Shown one piece after another: positions 8,548 through 17,487 of a DNA stretch of 26,209 bases. The notes under the pieces were generated by a model. It was not told the DNA's origin. It did not search any database and saw nothing but the letters and a program-made list of their open reading frames with translations. Origin of the DNA: JAFDVL01 sp043736395. GTDB taxonomy: Bacteria; Acidobacteriota; Blastocatellia; RBC074. Positions within the stretch are counted from its first letter, which is position 1. Every line of letters starts with the position of its first letter. Where the stretch lies: contig JAYTCQ010000019.1 in the NCBI GenBank assembly GCA_043736395.1, forward strand, positions 1-26,209. The letters are read 5' to 3'. The position numbers were made by a program, and so were the translations under genes.

Positions 8548-11445
8548 TTATAAATGATCGTTGATAATTTTTTCGACGCGGCTTTCTGAATCTGAAGCCT
8601 CCGAAGAGATAGAATCATCACTCGAAATAATAGACAATGCGGCTGGCAGGAGCGGCTTTCTTTGCTTCCAAAAATGAAAACTCAGCACGGAGCCATACCA
8701 CGTAAAAATCAAGCCGAAGGCAATTAAAATCGCCGTGAGACATCGCCATAAATACGTCGTATAGCTTTCCGTCGCGCTATCAATTTTCGTCTGAATTTTG
8801 CTCTGAAAAAATTCTTCGAATCGTTTCAAATACCGCTTGAATTTTTGCGTTCGCGTCAGCTTCGGTAGCGGTTTCGGTGGAGCTGCCCAGCCGGGACCCC
8901 CGTTGACTGTGCGTGTGATTGGTTCCCAGCCTTCTTCTCCACGCGGCATTTGATATTTCGGATAAAGGCTTTTTACGTCTCGAAACGTAACTAAATGTCC
9001 GCCTGACTGAAGTCCGTTATCGTATATTTTACGCCAGTAGTTATTGTAAGAAGCTAAGCGACGATGAGCGACAACAGCTGTATACAAGCCATCTTTCGCA
9101 GCACGAGTGTTTGGATATAAGCGAGCCAGCTCTAAATATGTAGGAATCGCATGCGAAAGATTTTCATGGAGTTGCATATATTCAAGCAATTTTTGTGATT
9201 CGTTCGGCGCGCGGTAATAATTATTTTCATCCATCCAAACAAGGTTTTCATGACGTCCACCTCCCCAAATCGCAGGATTATAAAATAGTAATTGGCTATT
9301 CTGATATTGATAGCTGGCGAATTGATACATCGCTTCTGCTTTGGCTTCATCACCTTCCGCCGATTCAAATTGCTGCTCAAGGCGCGCCAAGTCATTGGTA
9401 GTTTTCAAATCACTTAACAACCATTCGGAGCAAACGCCTCCTTCCATACCTGCCAAAGAAAATCTCCATTTCGGATTTTTTGGTCCGGAGTCATACGAAT
9501 TATAGTCTTCATTGCATCTGGAAGTTTGGATGCGAGTGAACTGCATACGCGCTTGCTCCCACTGCCCCAAACGCAAATATCGTAATCCCAGCGAATACCA
9601 ATAAACATCACGATTTTCCAATTCCGGATGATGTTCGATAAATTCTTTGAGCTGTTCCGGCGTCATTAAAACGTCAATAAAATAAGCCACATCGTTGTCA
9701 TAGTTCAGCGCGATGTATTGTTCGAGCGCGTCTCCCAAATTATCAGAATCTTCAGCATTGATCGCCAGTAATCGCCTCGCTCCTTCGGTCAATTGCGAGT
9801 GAGGAAATTCTGCGACAAGCTGTGAAAAAGATTTTTTTGCCGCCTTGAAATTTCTGCGCTGATGTTCTGCACTGCCCTGAATCCATAACGCTTCTGACTT
9901 CAATTCGCTAGAAAGATTCATCCGTAAAGCTTTGGTAGCGAGTTGAAGTGCCTCACGAAAATTTTGTAGTTCAAATTGTGCTTGCGCGACACGCAAGACA
10001 AAACCAGCACTGACGTTAGAGCCAGAATTTTTCTGCATCAATTTCGTCGCAAAATTAGCAACCCGTTCCAGCTCGTTTTGTCCATGCGATAAACTGTCTT
10101 TCACACGTTCGGATTCCTCGGCATTGGCTTGATAATTATCGCTGACATAACGGGATGGAACTTCATAACTGTAATCAACGGCGTGGTTGTAAATTCGATG
10201 ATACGCGTACGCCAATGCTGCCGTTGGTTCATTCGCAATTTCTTCTTCGATCTGATTAAGTATTAACTCCGTACCATAATTTTCACCCATGATGCGAAGA
10301 ATATTTTTCGCCTTCAATCGAACTTTGACATCCGACGGATGACCTAACATTCGATAATAATCAGCCAAGCCAAGAGCTAGTTCGCCGCCCAATCGGTACA
10401 CATACGCACGATTTTCATACGTCGCATAAGTGAATTTTCCGTGTGGATATTCGCTCACAATTTGGTTCATTGCAGCCAACGCAGCCAGCCAATTTATGTC
10501 ATGACAATTCGCTTCGTGCTTGGCACGATCAGCTTCATCTCCAATACCGACGCCACAATCACTCTTTACCTGCGCTGAAATTTTCATAGCAACTACTGAA
10601 ATCATATAGAGCGAGGCCTCGCGTTTTTCACTTCTGGGATACTTGCTGGCAACTTCTTGAAACGCATTTTTTGCCTCATCCAAACGTTCTAATTTGTATA
10701 GAATTGCGGCTTTCAAATACGCAAAATTATCCTGCAAACTTCGTGATGGATGAATCGTTTTGAGCTTTGCTAAAGCTGCTTCTCTTCGCTGAATTTGAAA
10801 ATCGGCAGGCGCGGTAACGGGAGCCACATTTCCTATATTTACTTGAGAATCCGCTGACAATGCTTCGGTTGAAGGATTCAGCGAAATTGAAGAATTTGCT
10901 GGCGATTCGGTTAAATCTTTGGCGTCTGATTCAAATTCTGGCAGCTCTTCGTATTCACGACGGATTTCCAAATATTGCAAAACTTGCGGCTTGCTCGCGC
11001 CCTGCGTCAACGCAGTCATCGCCGCTAAACGATCATTTGCAGAGTTTATTTCTAACTGTTTCTCTTCAGTCGCTACCTCAAGAAATGAACGAAGCGCTTT
11101 CGCTGTCGTCGTCAAGTCGCCTTGTTTTTCAGCGTAATTTGCTTTCGCCCACAGCTGCTTGCTTTCGTCAGTATCAGTTTTTTCTTCTTCATCACCTTCC
11201 ATAAAATAATCATCAACTCCGCGCCATTTTCCATTCTTCGAATTAATAAAATCCGGTAAGGGTGGAAGTCGATAGAATGCGCGTTCAGATGAATGAAGAC
11301 CAAAACGGACAGATTGATAATTGGACGGTTCCCAGGCACAACCCCAAACAATCGCGGCAATACAAACCATGACCGACAAATTTATCGTCATGATTGAGCG
11401 TAGTTTGAAGGTATTACGAATGAATAATTTTGGATTATTTTTCAT
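8548..11445 (-). CDS. Large TPR-containing lipoprotein with C-terminal membrane segment
   Basis: The 965-residue protein begins with a basic n-region and a hydrophobic stretch ending in IVWGC (Cys36), a plausible lipobox, so it is probably an exported lipoprotein. Most of the chain is helical with tetratricopeptide-like repeats (for example the DNFAYLKAAILYKLERLDEAKNAF, NFREALQLATKAL and DVYWYSLGLRYLRLGQWEQA regions, about residues 230-650), typical of scaffold proteins. Near residues 905-930 there is a membrane helix (CLTAILIAFGLIFTWYGSVL), followed by an acidic tail. Its start codon lies inside the end of the upstream DUF3142 gene (11-base overlap, GGCGGAG ribosome site within that gene), so the two should be translationally coupled. 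I do not recognise a named family. The partner suggests a cell-surface or envelope role. Confidence 0.75.
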   Translation of the reverse strand: MKNNPKLFIRNTFKLRSIMTINLSVMVCIAAIVWGCAWEPSNYQSVRFGLHSSERAFYRLPPLPDFINSKNGKWRGVDDYFMEGDEEEKTDTDESKQLWAKANYAEKQGDLTTTAKALRSFLEVATEEKQLEINSANDRLAAMTALTQGASKPQVLQYLEIRREYEELPEFESDAKDLTESPANSSISLNPSTEALSADSQVNIGNVAPVTAPADFQIQRREAALAKLKTIHPSRSLQDNFAYLKAAILYKLERLDEAKNAFQEVASKYPRSEKREASLYMISVVAMKISAQVKSDCGVGIGDEADRAKHEANCHDINWLAALAAMNQIVSEYPHGKFTYATYENRAYVYRLGGELALGLADYYRMLGHPSDVKVRLKAKNILRIMGENYGTELILNQIEEEIANEPTAALAYAYHRIYNHAVDYSYEVPSRYVSDNYQANAEESERVKDSLSHGQNELERVANFATKLMQKNSGSNVSAGFVLRVAQAQFELQNFREALQLATKALRMNLSSELKSEALWIQGSAEHQRRNFKAAKKSFSQLVAEFPHSQLTEGARRLLAINAEDSDNLGDALEQYIALNYDNDVAYFIDVLMTPEQLKEFIEHHPELENRDVYWYSLGLRYLRLGQWEQARMQFTRIQTSRCNEDYNSYDSGPKNPKWRFSLAGMEGGVCSEWLLSDLKTTNDLARLEQQFESAEGDEAKAEAMYQFASYQYQNSQLLFYNPAIWGGGRHENLVWMDENNYYRAPNESQKLLEYMQLHENLSHAIPTYLELARLYPNTRAAKDGLYTAVVAHRRLASYNNYWRKIYDNGLQSGGHLVTFRDVKSLYPKYQMPRGEEGWEPITRTVNGGPGWAAPPKPLPKLTRTQKFKRYLKRFEEFFQSKIQTKIDSATESYTTYLWRCLTAILIAFGLIFTWYGSVLSFHFWKQRKPLLPAALSIISSDDSISSEASDSESRVEKIINDHL

Positions 11446-12982
11446 CTCCGCCTCGTATTTCAGTTTCTATTTTTTCTAACACTATTTGACCATCATTGTT
11501 TTTTGTCAGTACCGTAACGGGGATTTTTTCAGGGAAATCTCCATTAAAACCTAAGGTCATTTTTGCTCCACTTCCCGGCTTCCATGAATTCGTTTTTAGG
11601 CGAATCACGTTCGCGCGGCGTTGGCTGCAAGGACGCGCAAAATCTTGTCCGGGCATTTGGCAAAGCGTTTCATATTCTGTAAATCCTGCTCGATTTATTA
11701 CTTCAGTGAGGCTTCCAGCGGGGATGGCGAGATCAATGGTCAATGCGCCTTCGCCGTTCAAAGCACTCGCCGTTCCGATGTTTTCGGCGACTAAATTTAT
11801 GTGTTGTTTTTTGTCCCGATGGAGCGTGATTTTTGTGGCTACGGTGGAGGGCTGATCGTTGAGTGCAGTCGTGATTTCAGTGAGGCTCAGCACAGATTCA
11901 TCGCCTTTATTCGGTAATCGAAAAAGACAAATTCCGAGTAATTTTTCTCCCGCATTTTCGCGTACGGCACATGCGCATTCACGTAAGCTTTCTGTGGTTG
12001 GCAAATCAAAAACCAACGACTCTCCGGCTTTCATAATCAAGCCATCGAACACGAAATCACTCTTCGCGCGATAGACGTAGCGTCGTTCTCCATTCGCTTC
12101 ATCGCCTTTAAAATTAGTGCTTTCCTGCAATTCCAGATTTTTATTTCGCGCAGCCACAGCCGGATCAAGATCGCCACGCAGCTCAATCAGCGATCCATCT
12201 TTTGCATACAAAATCGCGTAACTGTAAGCCGACAATCCAGCGTAAAAAGGTTTCTTGAGTTGGCGAATTTTATTGATCGTTCGCGTTACATTTTGTGGCG
12301 AAGAAATTGGAATTTGTTTCGTGATGCGATTTGGAATTTCGGTTCCGTAACATTGCGGAATCCAGAAATCTACGACGCTCAGAACTGAATGAATGTCGCT
12401 TGAATTTGCCCAGGTGGGCAAGCCAGTGATGGAAAGTTTGGTGTTCGGCGGAAGAAATTTTTTCAGCCTCGTCAGGGCTTGGGCGTAGCGTGGCAACAAC
12501 CTTGTCGGTACATCAAAATCAAGTTGAATTCCTGCGATAATTGCTTGATCCTGATCCCCTTGCGCCAAGTCTTCGTGATAAATTCCGGCTAACGATTTGG
12601 CAAAATTTTCCAGATCAAGATTTTCAAATTCTGTGAGAAATTTCCGCGTCCCGTTGTAAACCAGGTGTAATTCAAGGGCGTGTGGAAAGTTTCCTTTGAC
12701 GGCTTGGATGCGTTTAAATTCACCTTTTTCAAAATCAATTTGTCCGGCGCGCAGGAATAATGTTTTCGCTTTCGTCGCCGTGAAGGCGGCATCAATATCA
12801 GCTTCGTTCGGTACATTCACTCGCCACGCCCAAAATGCAATGGGAACTTCGTTGATGCCTCGCGGACGGGGTTTCGCTTCATAAAAATTTGCGATGCAAA
12901 AAATAATAGTCGCCAATCCAAGCAATGCGAAAGTACTGCGCGAAAAATTCTGATAGCTAAATTGTGTTCGGATGAATTGCAT
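11435..12982 (-). CDS. DUF3142 family protein (TIM-barrel-like, secreted or anchored)
   Basis: The 515-residue protein has an N-terminal hydrophobic helix (FALLGLATIIFCIANF, residues about 18-33) that could be an uncleaved signal anchor. Residues about 45-240 carry the DUF3142 pattern: PIAFWAWRV near the start, TLFLRAGQIDF, then IAGIQLDFDVPTRLLPRYAQAL, KLSITGLPTW and VDFWIPQCYGTEIP. These match the strand ends of a glycoside-hydrolase-like TIM barrel, and the Asp pair in LDFDVP may be catalytic or sugar binding. The C-terminal half looks like beta-rich domains. Enzymatic activity has not been assigned to the family as far as I know. It overlaps the downstream lipoprotein gene by 11 bases, indicating a two-gene operon. 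Confidence 0.75.
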   Translation of the reverse strand: MQFIRTQFSYQNFSRSTFALLGLATIIFCIANFYEAKPRPRGINEVPIAFWAWRVNVPNEADIDAAFTATKAKTLFLRAGQIDFEKGEFKRIQAVKGNFPHALELHLVYNGTRKFLTEFENLDLENFAKSLAGIYHEDLAQGDQDQAIIAGIQLDFDVPTRLLPRYAQALTRLKKFLPPNTKLSITGLPTWANSSDIHSVLSVVDFWIPQCYGTEIPNRITKQIPISSPQNVTRTINKIRQLKKPFYAGLSAYSYAILYAKDGSLIELRGDLDPAVAARNKNLELQESTNFKGDEANGERRYVYRAKSDFVFDGLIMKAGESLVFDLPTTESLRECACAVRENAGEKLLGICLFRLPNKGDESVLSLTEITTALNDQPSTVATKITLHRDKKQHINLVAENIGTASALNGEGALTIDLAIPAGSLTEVINRAGFTEYETLCQMPGQDFARPCSQRRANVIRLKTNSWKPGSGAKMTLGFNGDFPEKIPVTVLTKNNDGQIVLEKIETEIRGGDEK

Positions 12983-12997
12983 ATTAATTCAGAGCAT

Positions 12998-13062
12998 GGA
13001 GTACAAGCTTTAGCTTGGTTTTACAGTGATGAGAAGTACTACCAAGCTAAAGCTTGTACTCC
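12998..13062. repeat. Dispersed inverted repeat (22-bp arms)
   Basis: Perfect 22-bp arms (12998-13019 and 13041-13062, arm begins GGAGTACAAGCTTTAGC) flank a 21-base loop. The left arm with its flanks (12993 onward) recurs with only two mismatches in about 33 bases at 26171, at the right edge of the window. It is therefore a dispersed genomic repeat, perhaps a small mobile palindromic element. The rest of the intergenic region (13063-13262) shows nothing else that I can identify. Confidence 0.85.
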
Positions 13063-13262
13063 CAACGCCATCATCCAAAATTTTCAGTCTTTACATAACG
13101 GGCGAGACAACAGCTGGCATCCGTATTTCCCACATCATCATTAATTCTGGCTTGTGGATTCCCACAGGATGTTTGCCATCTACCCCGTTTCAATTTACTC
13201 TCGGCGAGTTGACTGCAATTTTCTGTAAATATTATTTTTCAAATTTCGGCGGGTAAAAAAAG

Positions 13263-14573
13263 ATGCAAAACATTTCTTCACGTTTGTTATGGCTAATAAC
13301 AATCTTCATCATCGGTACAACTCAAATTTTCGCGCAGGCGAACTTCCAGGCCGGCAGTTCACGCAAAGAAATTACGCCTACTGAAGCTGTACCAATGTGG
13401 GGATACGGCGACCGTCACGACAAACTTTCTGATGGGAAAATTGATCCGCTGTATGCCGCCGCTGTTGTCATCAAAGCGGGTGACACCAAGCTTGCAATTG
13501 TAGGCTTAGATTTAGGGCGTTCGCCGAATGAAAAATCTTTGCAGATCATTCGCCAGCGCGTGAAAACTGCGACGGGCATTGAAAATTCTTTCATCGCCGG
13601 ATCACATACACATCACGCTCCGGTGCTGGAATTAACCGATGAAGTCGGCAAAGGGAAAGGAAAATTCGATGCTTCAATTCGCTATTATAAATTCCTTGAA
13701 GAGCAAATTATTACCGCTATTGTTGAAGCAAATTTCAGGCTGCAACCTGCCAAATTAGCCAGTGGAATTTTTCCGCTTGAAGGCTTCAATCGCAATCGCC
13801 ATACGAAGCTTGAACCTAAACCTGTCGACAAAGATTTAGGCTTGTTGCGCTTTGAAGATTTGTCCGGCAAACCCATCGCCGTAGTCGTAAATTTCACGGC
13901 GCATCCGACAAATATTCCGTCTTCGACGTTGAAATTTTCAGCGGATTTTGTAGGCGCGATGAAAGCTGAAATTGAAAAGCAAACGGGAGCGAATGCGATT
14001 TTTATGCAAGGCGCATCGGGTGATATGTCCGCGAATAAAACGAACGGTCAGGATTATCAAAGCTTCGGTCAGTCGCTCGCAAAAGAGGCGTTGAAATTTA
14101 TGACGACGCTGACGGCGAAAGAAATTTCGACTCCATCGTTGCAGGTGCGCGAAGAGCGAATGACTTTTGGTTCGCGCATAGATTTCAGCAATCCGACGGT
14201 GATTCAACTTTACGGAAAAGCCTTTTTTCCTGAGCTAATTCCTAATTTTACGGATGAATACGTCGGCGGTGTACGTCCGCGATTGACGGTAGCTTTGCTC
14301 AATAATGAAATCGCTTTGGTCGGAGCTTCAGGAGAATTTTTTGCGAATCACGCGATTCGATTGAAGGAACGCGCACGCGGAATGCAAGTATTTTTCTTTG
14401 GCTACTGCAACGGCTATCACCAATATTTTCCGACCATCGAAGCGGTTGCCGAAGGCGGCTACGGAGCCGATCAGACGGTGTCTCCGGTGGAAGTTGGTGC
14501 GGGGGAAAAGATGATGAATACGGCGTTGCTGTGGCTGTATCAGATGACAGGAAAAATTAAGGCCAATAAGTAG
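13263..14573 (+). CDS. Secreted neutral/alkaline ceramidase-like protein (short form)
   Basis: The 436-residue protein has a signal peptide (LLWLITIFIIGTTQIFAQ, cleavage near residue 25) and the N-terminal domain of the neutral/alkaline non-lysosomal ceramidase family. Visible motifs are AGSSRKEITP, the zinc motif GSHTHHAP (His115, His117, His118), NFTAHPTN (second zinc His) and QGASGDMSAN, which matches the G-D-x-S-x-N block holding the nucleophilic Ser. True ceramidases are usually 640-780 residues with a C-terminal Ig-like domain; that domain is absent here. The fold should be a zinc amidohydrolase, but the substrate need not be ceramide. It is transcribed away from the DUF3142 gene. Confidence 0.8.
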   Translation: MQNISSRLLWLITIFIIGTTQIFAQANFQAGSSRKEITPTEAVPMWGYGDRHDKLSDGKIDPLYAAAVVIKAGDTKLAIVGLDLGRSPNEKSLQIIRQRVKTATGIENSFIAGSHTHHAPVLELTDEVGKGKGKFDASIRYYKFLEEQIITAIVEANFRLQPAKLASGIFPLEGFNRNRHTKLEPKPVDKDLGLLRFEDLSGKPIAVVVNFTAHPTNIPSSTLKFSADFVGAMKAEIEKQTGANAIFMQGASGDMSANKTNGQDYQSFGQSLAKEALKFMTTLTAKEISTPSLQVREERMTFGSRIDFSNPTVIQLYGKAFFPELIPNFTDEYVGGVRPRLTVALLNNEIALVGASGEFFANHAIRLKERARGMQVFFFGYCNGYHQYFPTIEAVAEGGYGADQTVSPVEVGAGEKMMNTALLWLYQMTGKIKANK

Positions 14574-14594
14574 TGGCAACGTCTCAAGAATTCG

Positions 14595-14602
14595 GTGTAC
14601 AC
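14595..14602. promoter_or_regulatory. GTGTACAC palindrome upstream of the toxin-antitoxin pair
   Basis: A perfect 8-bp palindrome lies 31 bases before the antitoxin ATG, where an autoregulatory operator would be expected for a type II toxin-antitoxin operon. The support is position and symmetry only. Confidence 0.25.
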
Positions 14603-14632
14603 TTTCCGACAGTTCTTGTAACCGATAAAATT

Positions 14633-14839
14633 ATGAAAGTATTATTAGACATCCCAGATAACAAAGCCTCTTCTTTACTGGAAGTACTGAAAAGTATCTC
14701 TTATGTCAAAGCGAAACCGTTGACCGATACAAAAGCACAGCTGCTGGCGGAAATCAGAGAAGCCGTCGAGGAAATGAAATTGATTCGGGCTGGTAAAAAG
14801 AAAGCCCGTCACGCTGAAGATTTTTTGCATGAGTTATAA
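14633..14839 (+). CDS. Type II antitoxin of a RelE/ParE-type module
   Basis: The 68-residue protein is small and charged. I choose the ATG at 14633 (MKVLLDIPDNKASSLLEVL), because the upstream GTG extension overlaps the ceramidase-like stop and does not resemble the family. The sequence matches a class of antitoxins frequent in Bacteroidota and Cyanobacteria (pattern MKVLLxIxDxKA, then VKAKPLTDTKAQLL, EIREAVEEMKLI, AEDFLHEL). It has a short N-terminal beta strand followed by helices; the C-terminal helix would wrap the toxin. It overlaps the toxin gene by 11 bases and would neutralise it and repress the operon. Confidence 0.85.
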   Translation: MKVLLDIPDNKASSLLEVLKSISYVKAKPLTDTKAQLLAEIREAVEEMKLIRAGKKKARHAEDFLHEL

Positions 14840-15158
14840 TGTCAAATCCATTTCTGTTTTTGAGAAACAAGCTAAGCGACTCATCAAAAAATACGCTTCA
14901 CTGAAAAATGAGCTTCTTGCGTTAATTGATGAACTCAAAGAAAACCCTGAACTTGGTACAGCACTCGGCAACAACTGCTATAAAATTCGTCTCGCCATTG
15001 CATCAAAAAAGAAAGGCAAATCGGGTGGTGCCAGAGTGATTACGAATTTTGTCGTAGTTGACAGCACTGTTTACCTGCTCACCATCTACGATAAATCCGA
15101 ACAGGAAAACCTGACCGATAAAGAACTGAATGAATTGTTGAAGTCCATTCCTGAATGA
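14829..15158 (+). CDS. RelE/ParE-superfamily toxin
   Basis: The 109-residue protein starts with an ATG inside the end of the antitoxin gene, which indicates translational coupling. It has the RelE/ParE pattern: FEKQAKRLIKKY in helix 1, LIDELKENPELGTALGNNCYKIRLAIASKKKGKSGGARVI, then a hydrophobic strand (TVYLLTIYDKSEQENL) and a C-terminal helix. Many members cut mRNA on the ribosome; others poison gyrase, and the sequence alone does not say which. The KSGGARVI and IYDKSEQ signatures are typical of the sub-group paired with MKVLL-type antitoxins. Its role may be element stabilisation or stress response. Confidence 0.87.
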   Translation: MSYNVKSISVFEKQAKRLIKKYASLKNELLALIDELKENPELGTALGNNCYKIRLAIASKKKGKSGGARVITNFVVVDSTVYLLTIYDKSEQENLTDKELNELLKSIPE

Positions 15159-15200
15159 ATAGATAGACAGCATTATTTCTTTGAGTCACTATAATTCGGA

Positions 15201-15223
15201 ATCGCAAACAAGATGTTTGCGAT
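15201..15223. promoter_or_regulatory. Hairpin in the leader of the LarA-like gene
   Basis: A perfect 9-bp stem, ATCGCAAAC / GTTTGCGAT, with a 5-base loop ends 15 bases before the LarA-like ATG. It could mask translation initiation or be another intergenic palindrome. There is no T tract, so it is not a good terminator for the toxin operon. Confidence 0.4.
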
Positions 15224-15237
15224 ACACTTTTTATATT

Positions 15238-16500
15238 ATGAAAATTCATTTGCAATACGGAACAGACGGCATCGAAATTAATTTGCCGGATGCCAACACG
15301 ACAGTTTTTAATCCAAAATTTTTGAATGGCTTGCCTGATGAAGCTGCCGGATTTCGTGCGGCGGTACGCAATCCGATCAACTGCCAACCGCTCCGCGAAA
15401 TCATCAAGCCGACTGATAAAATTGCGGTCGTTATTCCTGACCTCACGCGTCCGTTGCCGACGGAAAAATTGTTGACGTGGGTGTTTGAAGAATTGTCGTT
15501 TGTGCCGAGTGAAAACTTCACGATCATCAATGGAACCGGGTCTCATCGCGTCAATACGGATGCTGAATTAGTCTCGATGGTCGGCGAAAATATTTTCAAG
15601 AATTACAAAATCGTCAACCACAATTCGCACGATGAAGCTACGCTGGCAGTCGGCGGGAAAACTGCAGATGGGCATACAGTATATTTCAACAAAGAATACG
15701 TCGAAGCCGATAAGCGCATCGTGATGGGATTTATTGAGCCGCATTTTATGGCGGGATTTTCCGGTGGGTACAAAGGAATTTTTCCGGCAGTCGCGGATAT
15801 AAATTCGATCATGCATTATCACCGCGCGGAAATTATCGGACATCCCAACAGCACGTGGGGATTGATCGAAGGCAATCCGACGCAGGCGATTGTGCGCAGC
15901 TACGGTTCATTATTGCCCGTAGATTTTTGCATCAACGTCACCCAAAATCTCAAGCGCGAAATTACGAATTTTTTCTGTGGTGATCCGCTGACTGCGCATA
16001 ATGAAGGCTGCGCATTTGCGAAGTCTACGGCGATGGTTGGCGTAGAGAAAGCGTTCCCGATAGTGATTACGACAAACAGCGGTTATCCGCTCGATCAAAA
16101 TTTATATCAGGCGGTGAAGGGGATGTCCGCCGGAGCGCAAATTGTCGAACAGGACGGATTAATTATCGCGGCGGCACGCTGCAACGACGGGTTCCCGACG
16201 CACGGGAATTTCAAAAAATTATTATTCGAACTCTCTTCTCCGCAGGCGATGCTGGATACAATTTTGACGCCGGGATTTTCGATGTACGATCAATGGGAAG
16301 CGCAGTTGTTGGGGATGATTGTGCTGAAAGCGCGGACGGCGTTGCTGAGCGAAATTCCGGCAGATGAAGTGCAACGAGCGTTTCTTGAACCAATCCAAAA
16401 TATTGAAGCGCGTGTGATGGAAGAATTAAATCGAATCGGCAAAGATGCGCCGATTGCGGTGTTGCCAGAAGGGCCTATGACGATTCCTTATCTTTCATAA
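15238..16500 (+). CDS. LarA-like (nickel-dependent lactate racemase family, DUF2088) protein
   Basis: From the ATG at 15238 the protein has 420 residues, the usual length of LarA; an upstream in-frame start at 15181 would translate the leader hairpin and is rejected. Family motifs appear at near-LarA spacing: IPDLTRPLP (Asp68, Arg71), GTGSHR (His103), FIEPHF (His169) and GFSGGYKG (Lys179), then GHPNS (His202). In LarA the equivalent residues bind substrate and the nickel-pincer nucleotide cofactor, and the two His residues carry out hydride/proton transfer. LarA homologues racemise or epimerise various 2-hydroxy acids, so lactate is not certain. No larB, larC or larE is visible nearby, so the cofactor would have to come from elsewhere. 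Confidence 0.85.
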   Translation: MKIHLQYGTDGIEINLPDANTTVFNPKFLNGLPDEAAGFRAAVRNPINCQPLREIIKPTDKIAVVIPDLTRPLPTEKLLTWVFEELSFVPSENFTIINGTGSHRVNTDAELVSMVGENIFKNYKIVNHNSHDEATLAVGGKTADGHTVYFNKEYVEADKRIVMGFIEPHFMAGFSGGYKGIFPAVADINSIMHYHRAEIIGHPNSTWGLIEGNPTQAIVRSYGSLLPVDFCINVTQNLKREITNFFCGDPLTAHNEGCAFAKSTAMVGVEKAFPIVITTNSGYPLDQNLYQAVKGMSAGAQIVEQDGLIIAAARCNDGFPTHGNFKKLLFELSSPQAMLDTILTPGFSMYDQWEAQLLGMIVLKARTALLSEIPADEVQRAFLEPIQNIEARVMEELNRIGKDAPIAVLPEGPMTIPYLS

Positions 16501-16502
16501 CT

Positions 16503-17414
16503 TTATCTTGGAATCACAACTACATCACCATCTTGCACAACAAGAGTATTGTGATGAACCGCGTGAGCCTCACGAACAAAGTCTTCGGTTGAATTATAGC
16601 GTTGTGAAAAATGTGTTAGGACTAATAACTTTGCGTTTGCTTCTTTGGCAATTGTTGCCGCTTGTTTTGCGGTCAAATGTCCTCGGCTTTCAGCTTCGGA
16701 CTGTTCAGATGAAAGGTAGGTAGATTCGCAGACAAATAAATCTGTATTCCTTGCCAGAGAAATTGCTGATTCGCACATTCCTGTGTCCATTACAAAGGCA
16801 AAACTTTGTCCTAATTTCGGAACGCTTACATCTTCTACCAAAATTTCACGACCATCTTTTTCAAGCCGTCCGCTATTTTTCAGCTTGCCGATTTCTGCTC
16901 CGCTAATTCCTAACTCTATTAATTTTTCACGATTCATCGTGATTGAATCCGGCTCCTGTAAACGATAGCCCCACGATTCAACTGTGTGCACTAAGAGTTG
17001 TGTTTCAATCGTGAATTTATTATCTTGAAAAATTATTCCCGCTGAAGAAATCGGATGCTCTTCAATGGTTGCCATATTATGAAAAATTGAAGCATTTCTA
17101 AGATTATCTATGTATTTTTGTCCTGAAGCAGGGTAATACAAATCCACTACACGCGTTACCCTGTCCAGAGAAAGTCGTTGAATGACTCCTGCTAAACCTA
17201 AGCAATGATCACCGTGAAAATGTGTAATGCAAATTTTGGTAATTTCTGATGCCGAGACATTCGCCAAAATCATTTGGCGTTGCGTACCTTCACCCGGATC
17301 AAAAAGAATTCCTTCTTCGTCCCATTTCAAAAAATATCCATTGTGATTGCGATGACGTGTAGGAACCTGGCTGGCTGTTCCAAGCGCAATGAATTTTCGC
17401 ATACATTTAATCAA
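16503..17414 (-). CDS. rnz: Ribonuclease Z (tRNA 3' endonuclease)
   Basis: The 303-residue protein has the short-form RNase Z length and the metallo-beta-lactamase signature THFHGDH (His65, His67, Asp69, His70). It also has the later motifs VMDTG, GHLTAKQAA and LTHFSQRY that supply the remaining zinc ligands. The N terminus has the usual LGTASQVPTRHRNHNG. Residues about 155-205 correspond to the flexible arm or exosite region that grips tRNA. A second start at 17402 (MRKFIALG) fits the family better, so the true protein may be four residues shorter. RNase Z cuts pre-tRNA after the discriminator base when CCA is not encoded. It lies just beyond the 3' end of the tRNA array on the same strand, although every tRNA in the array encodes CCA. 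Confidence 0.9.
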   Translation of the reverse strand: MIKCMRKFIALGTASQVPTRHRNHNGYFLKWDEEGILFDPGEGTQRQMILANVSASEITKICITHFHGDHCLGLAGVIQRLSLDRVTRVVDLYYPASGQKYIDNLRNASIFHNMATIEEHPISSAGIIFQDNKFTIETQLLVHTVESWGYRLQEPDSITMNREKLIELGISGAEIGKLKNSGRLEKDGREILVEDVSVPKLGQSFAFVMDTGMCESAISLARNTDLFVCESTYLSSEQSEAESRGHLTAKQAATIAKEANAKLLVLTHFSQRYNSTEDFVREAHAVHHNTLVVQDGDVVVIPR

Positions 17415-17415
17415 A

Positions 17416-17463
17416 CACGCAGTAAGGACGCGACTTCAAATGTGAAGACGCCCTTACTGCGTG
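17416..17463. repeat. Long hairpin between the HNH gene and rnz
   Basis: A 12-bp perfect outer stem (CACGCAGTAAGG at 17416-17427, complement at 17452-17463) continues inward by about nine pairs with one mismatch (GCGACTTCA / TGAAGACGC). It fills the gap between the stop of the HNH gene and the start of rnz. There is no strong T tract in either direction; it resembles the other intergenic hairpins of this window. Confidence 0.7.
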
Positions 17464-17487
17464 CAGGCTTCTGCATTAACTGATTTC

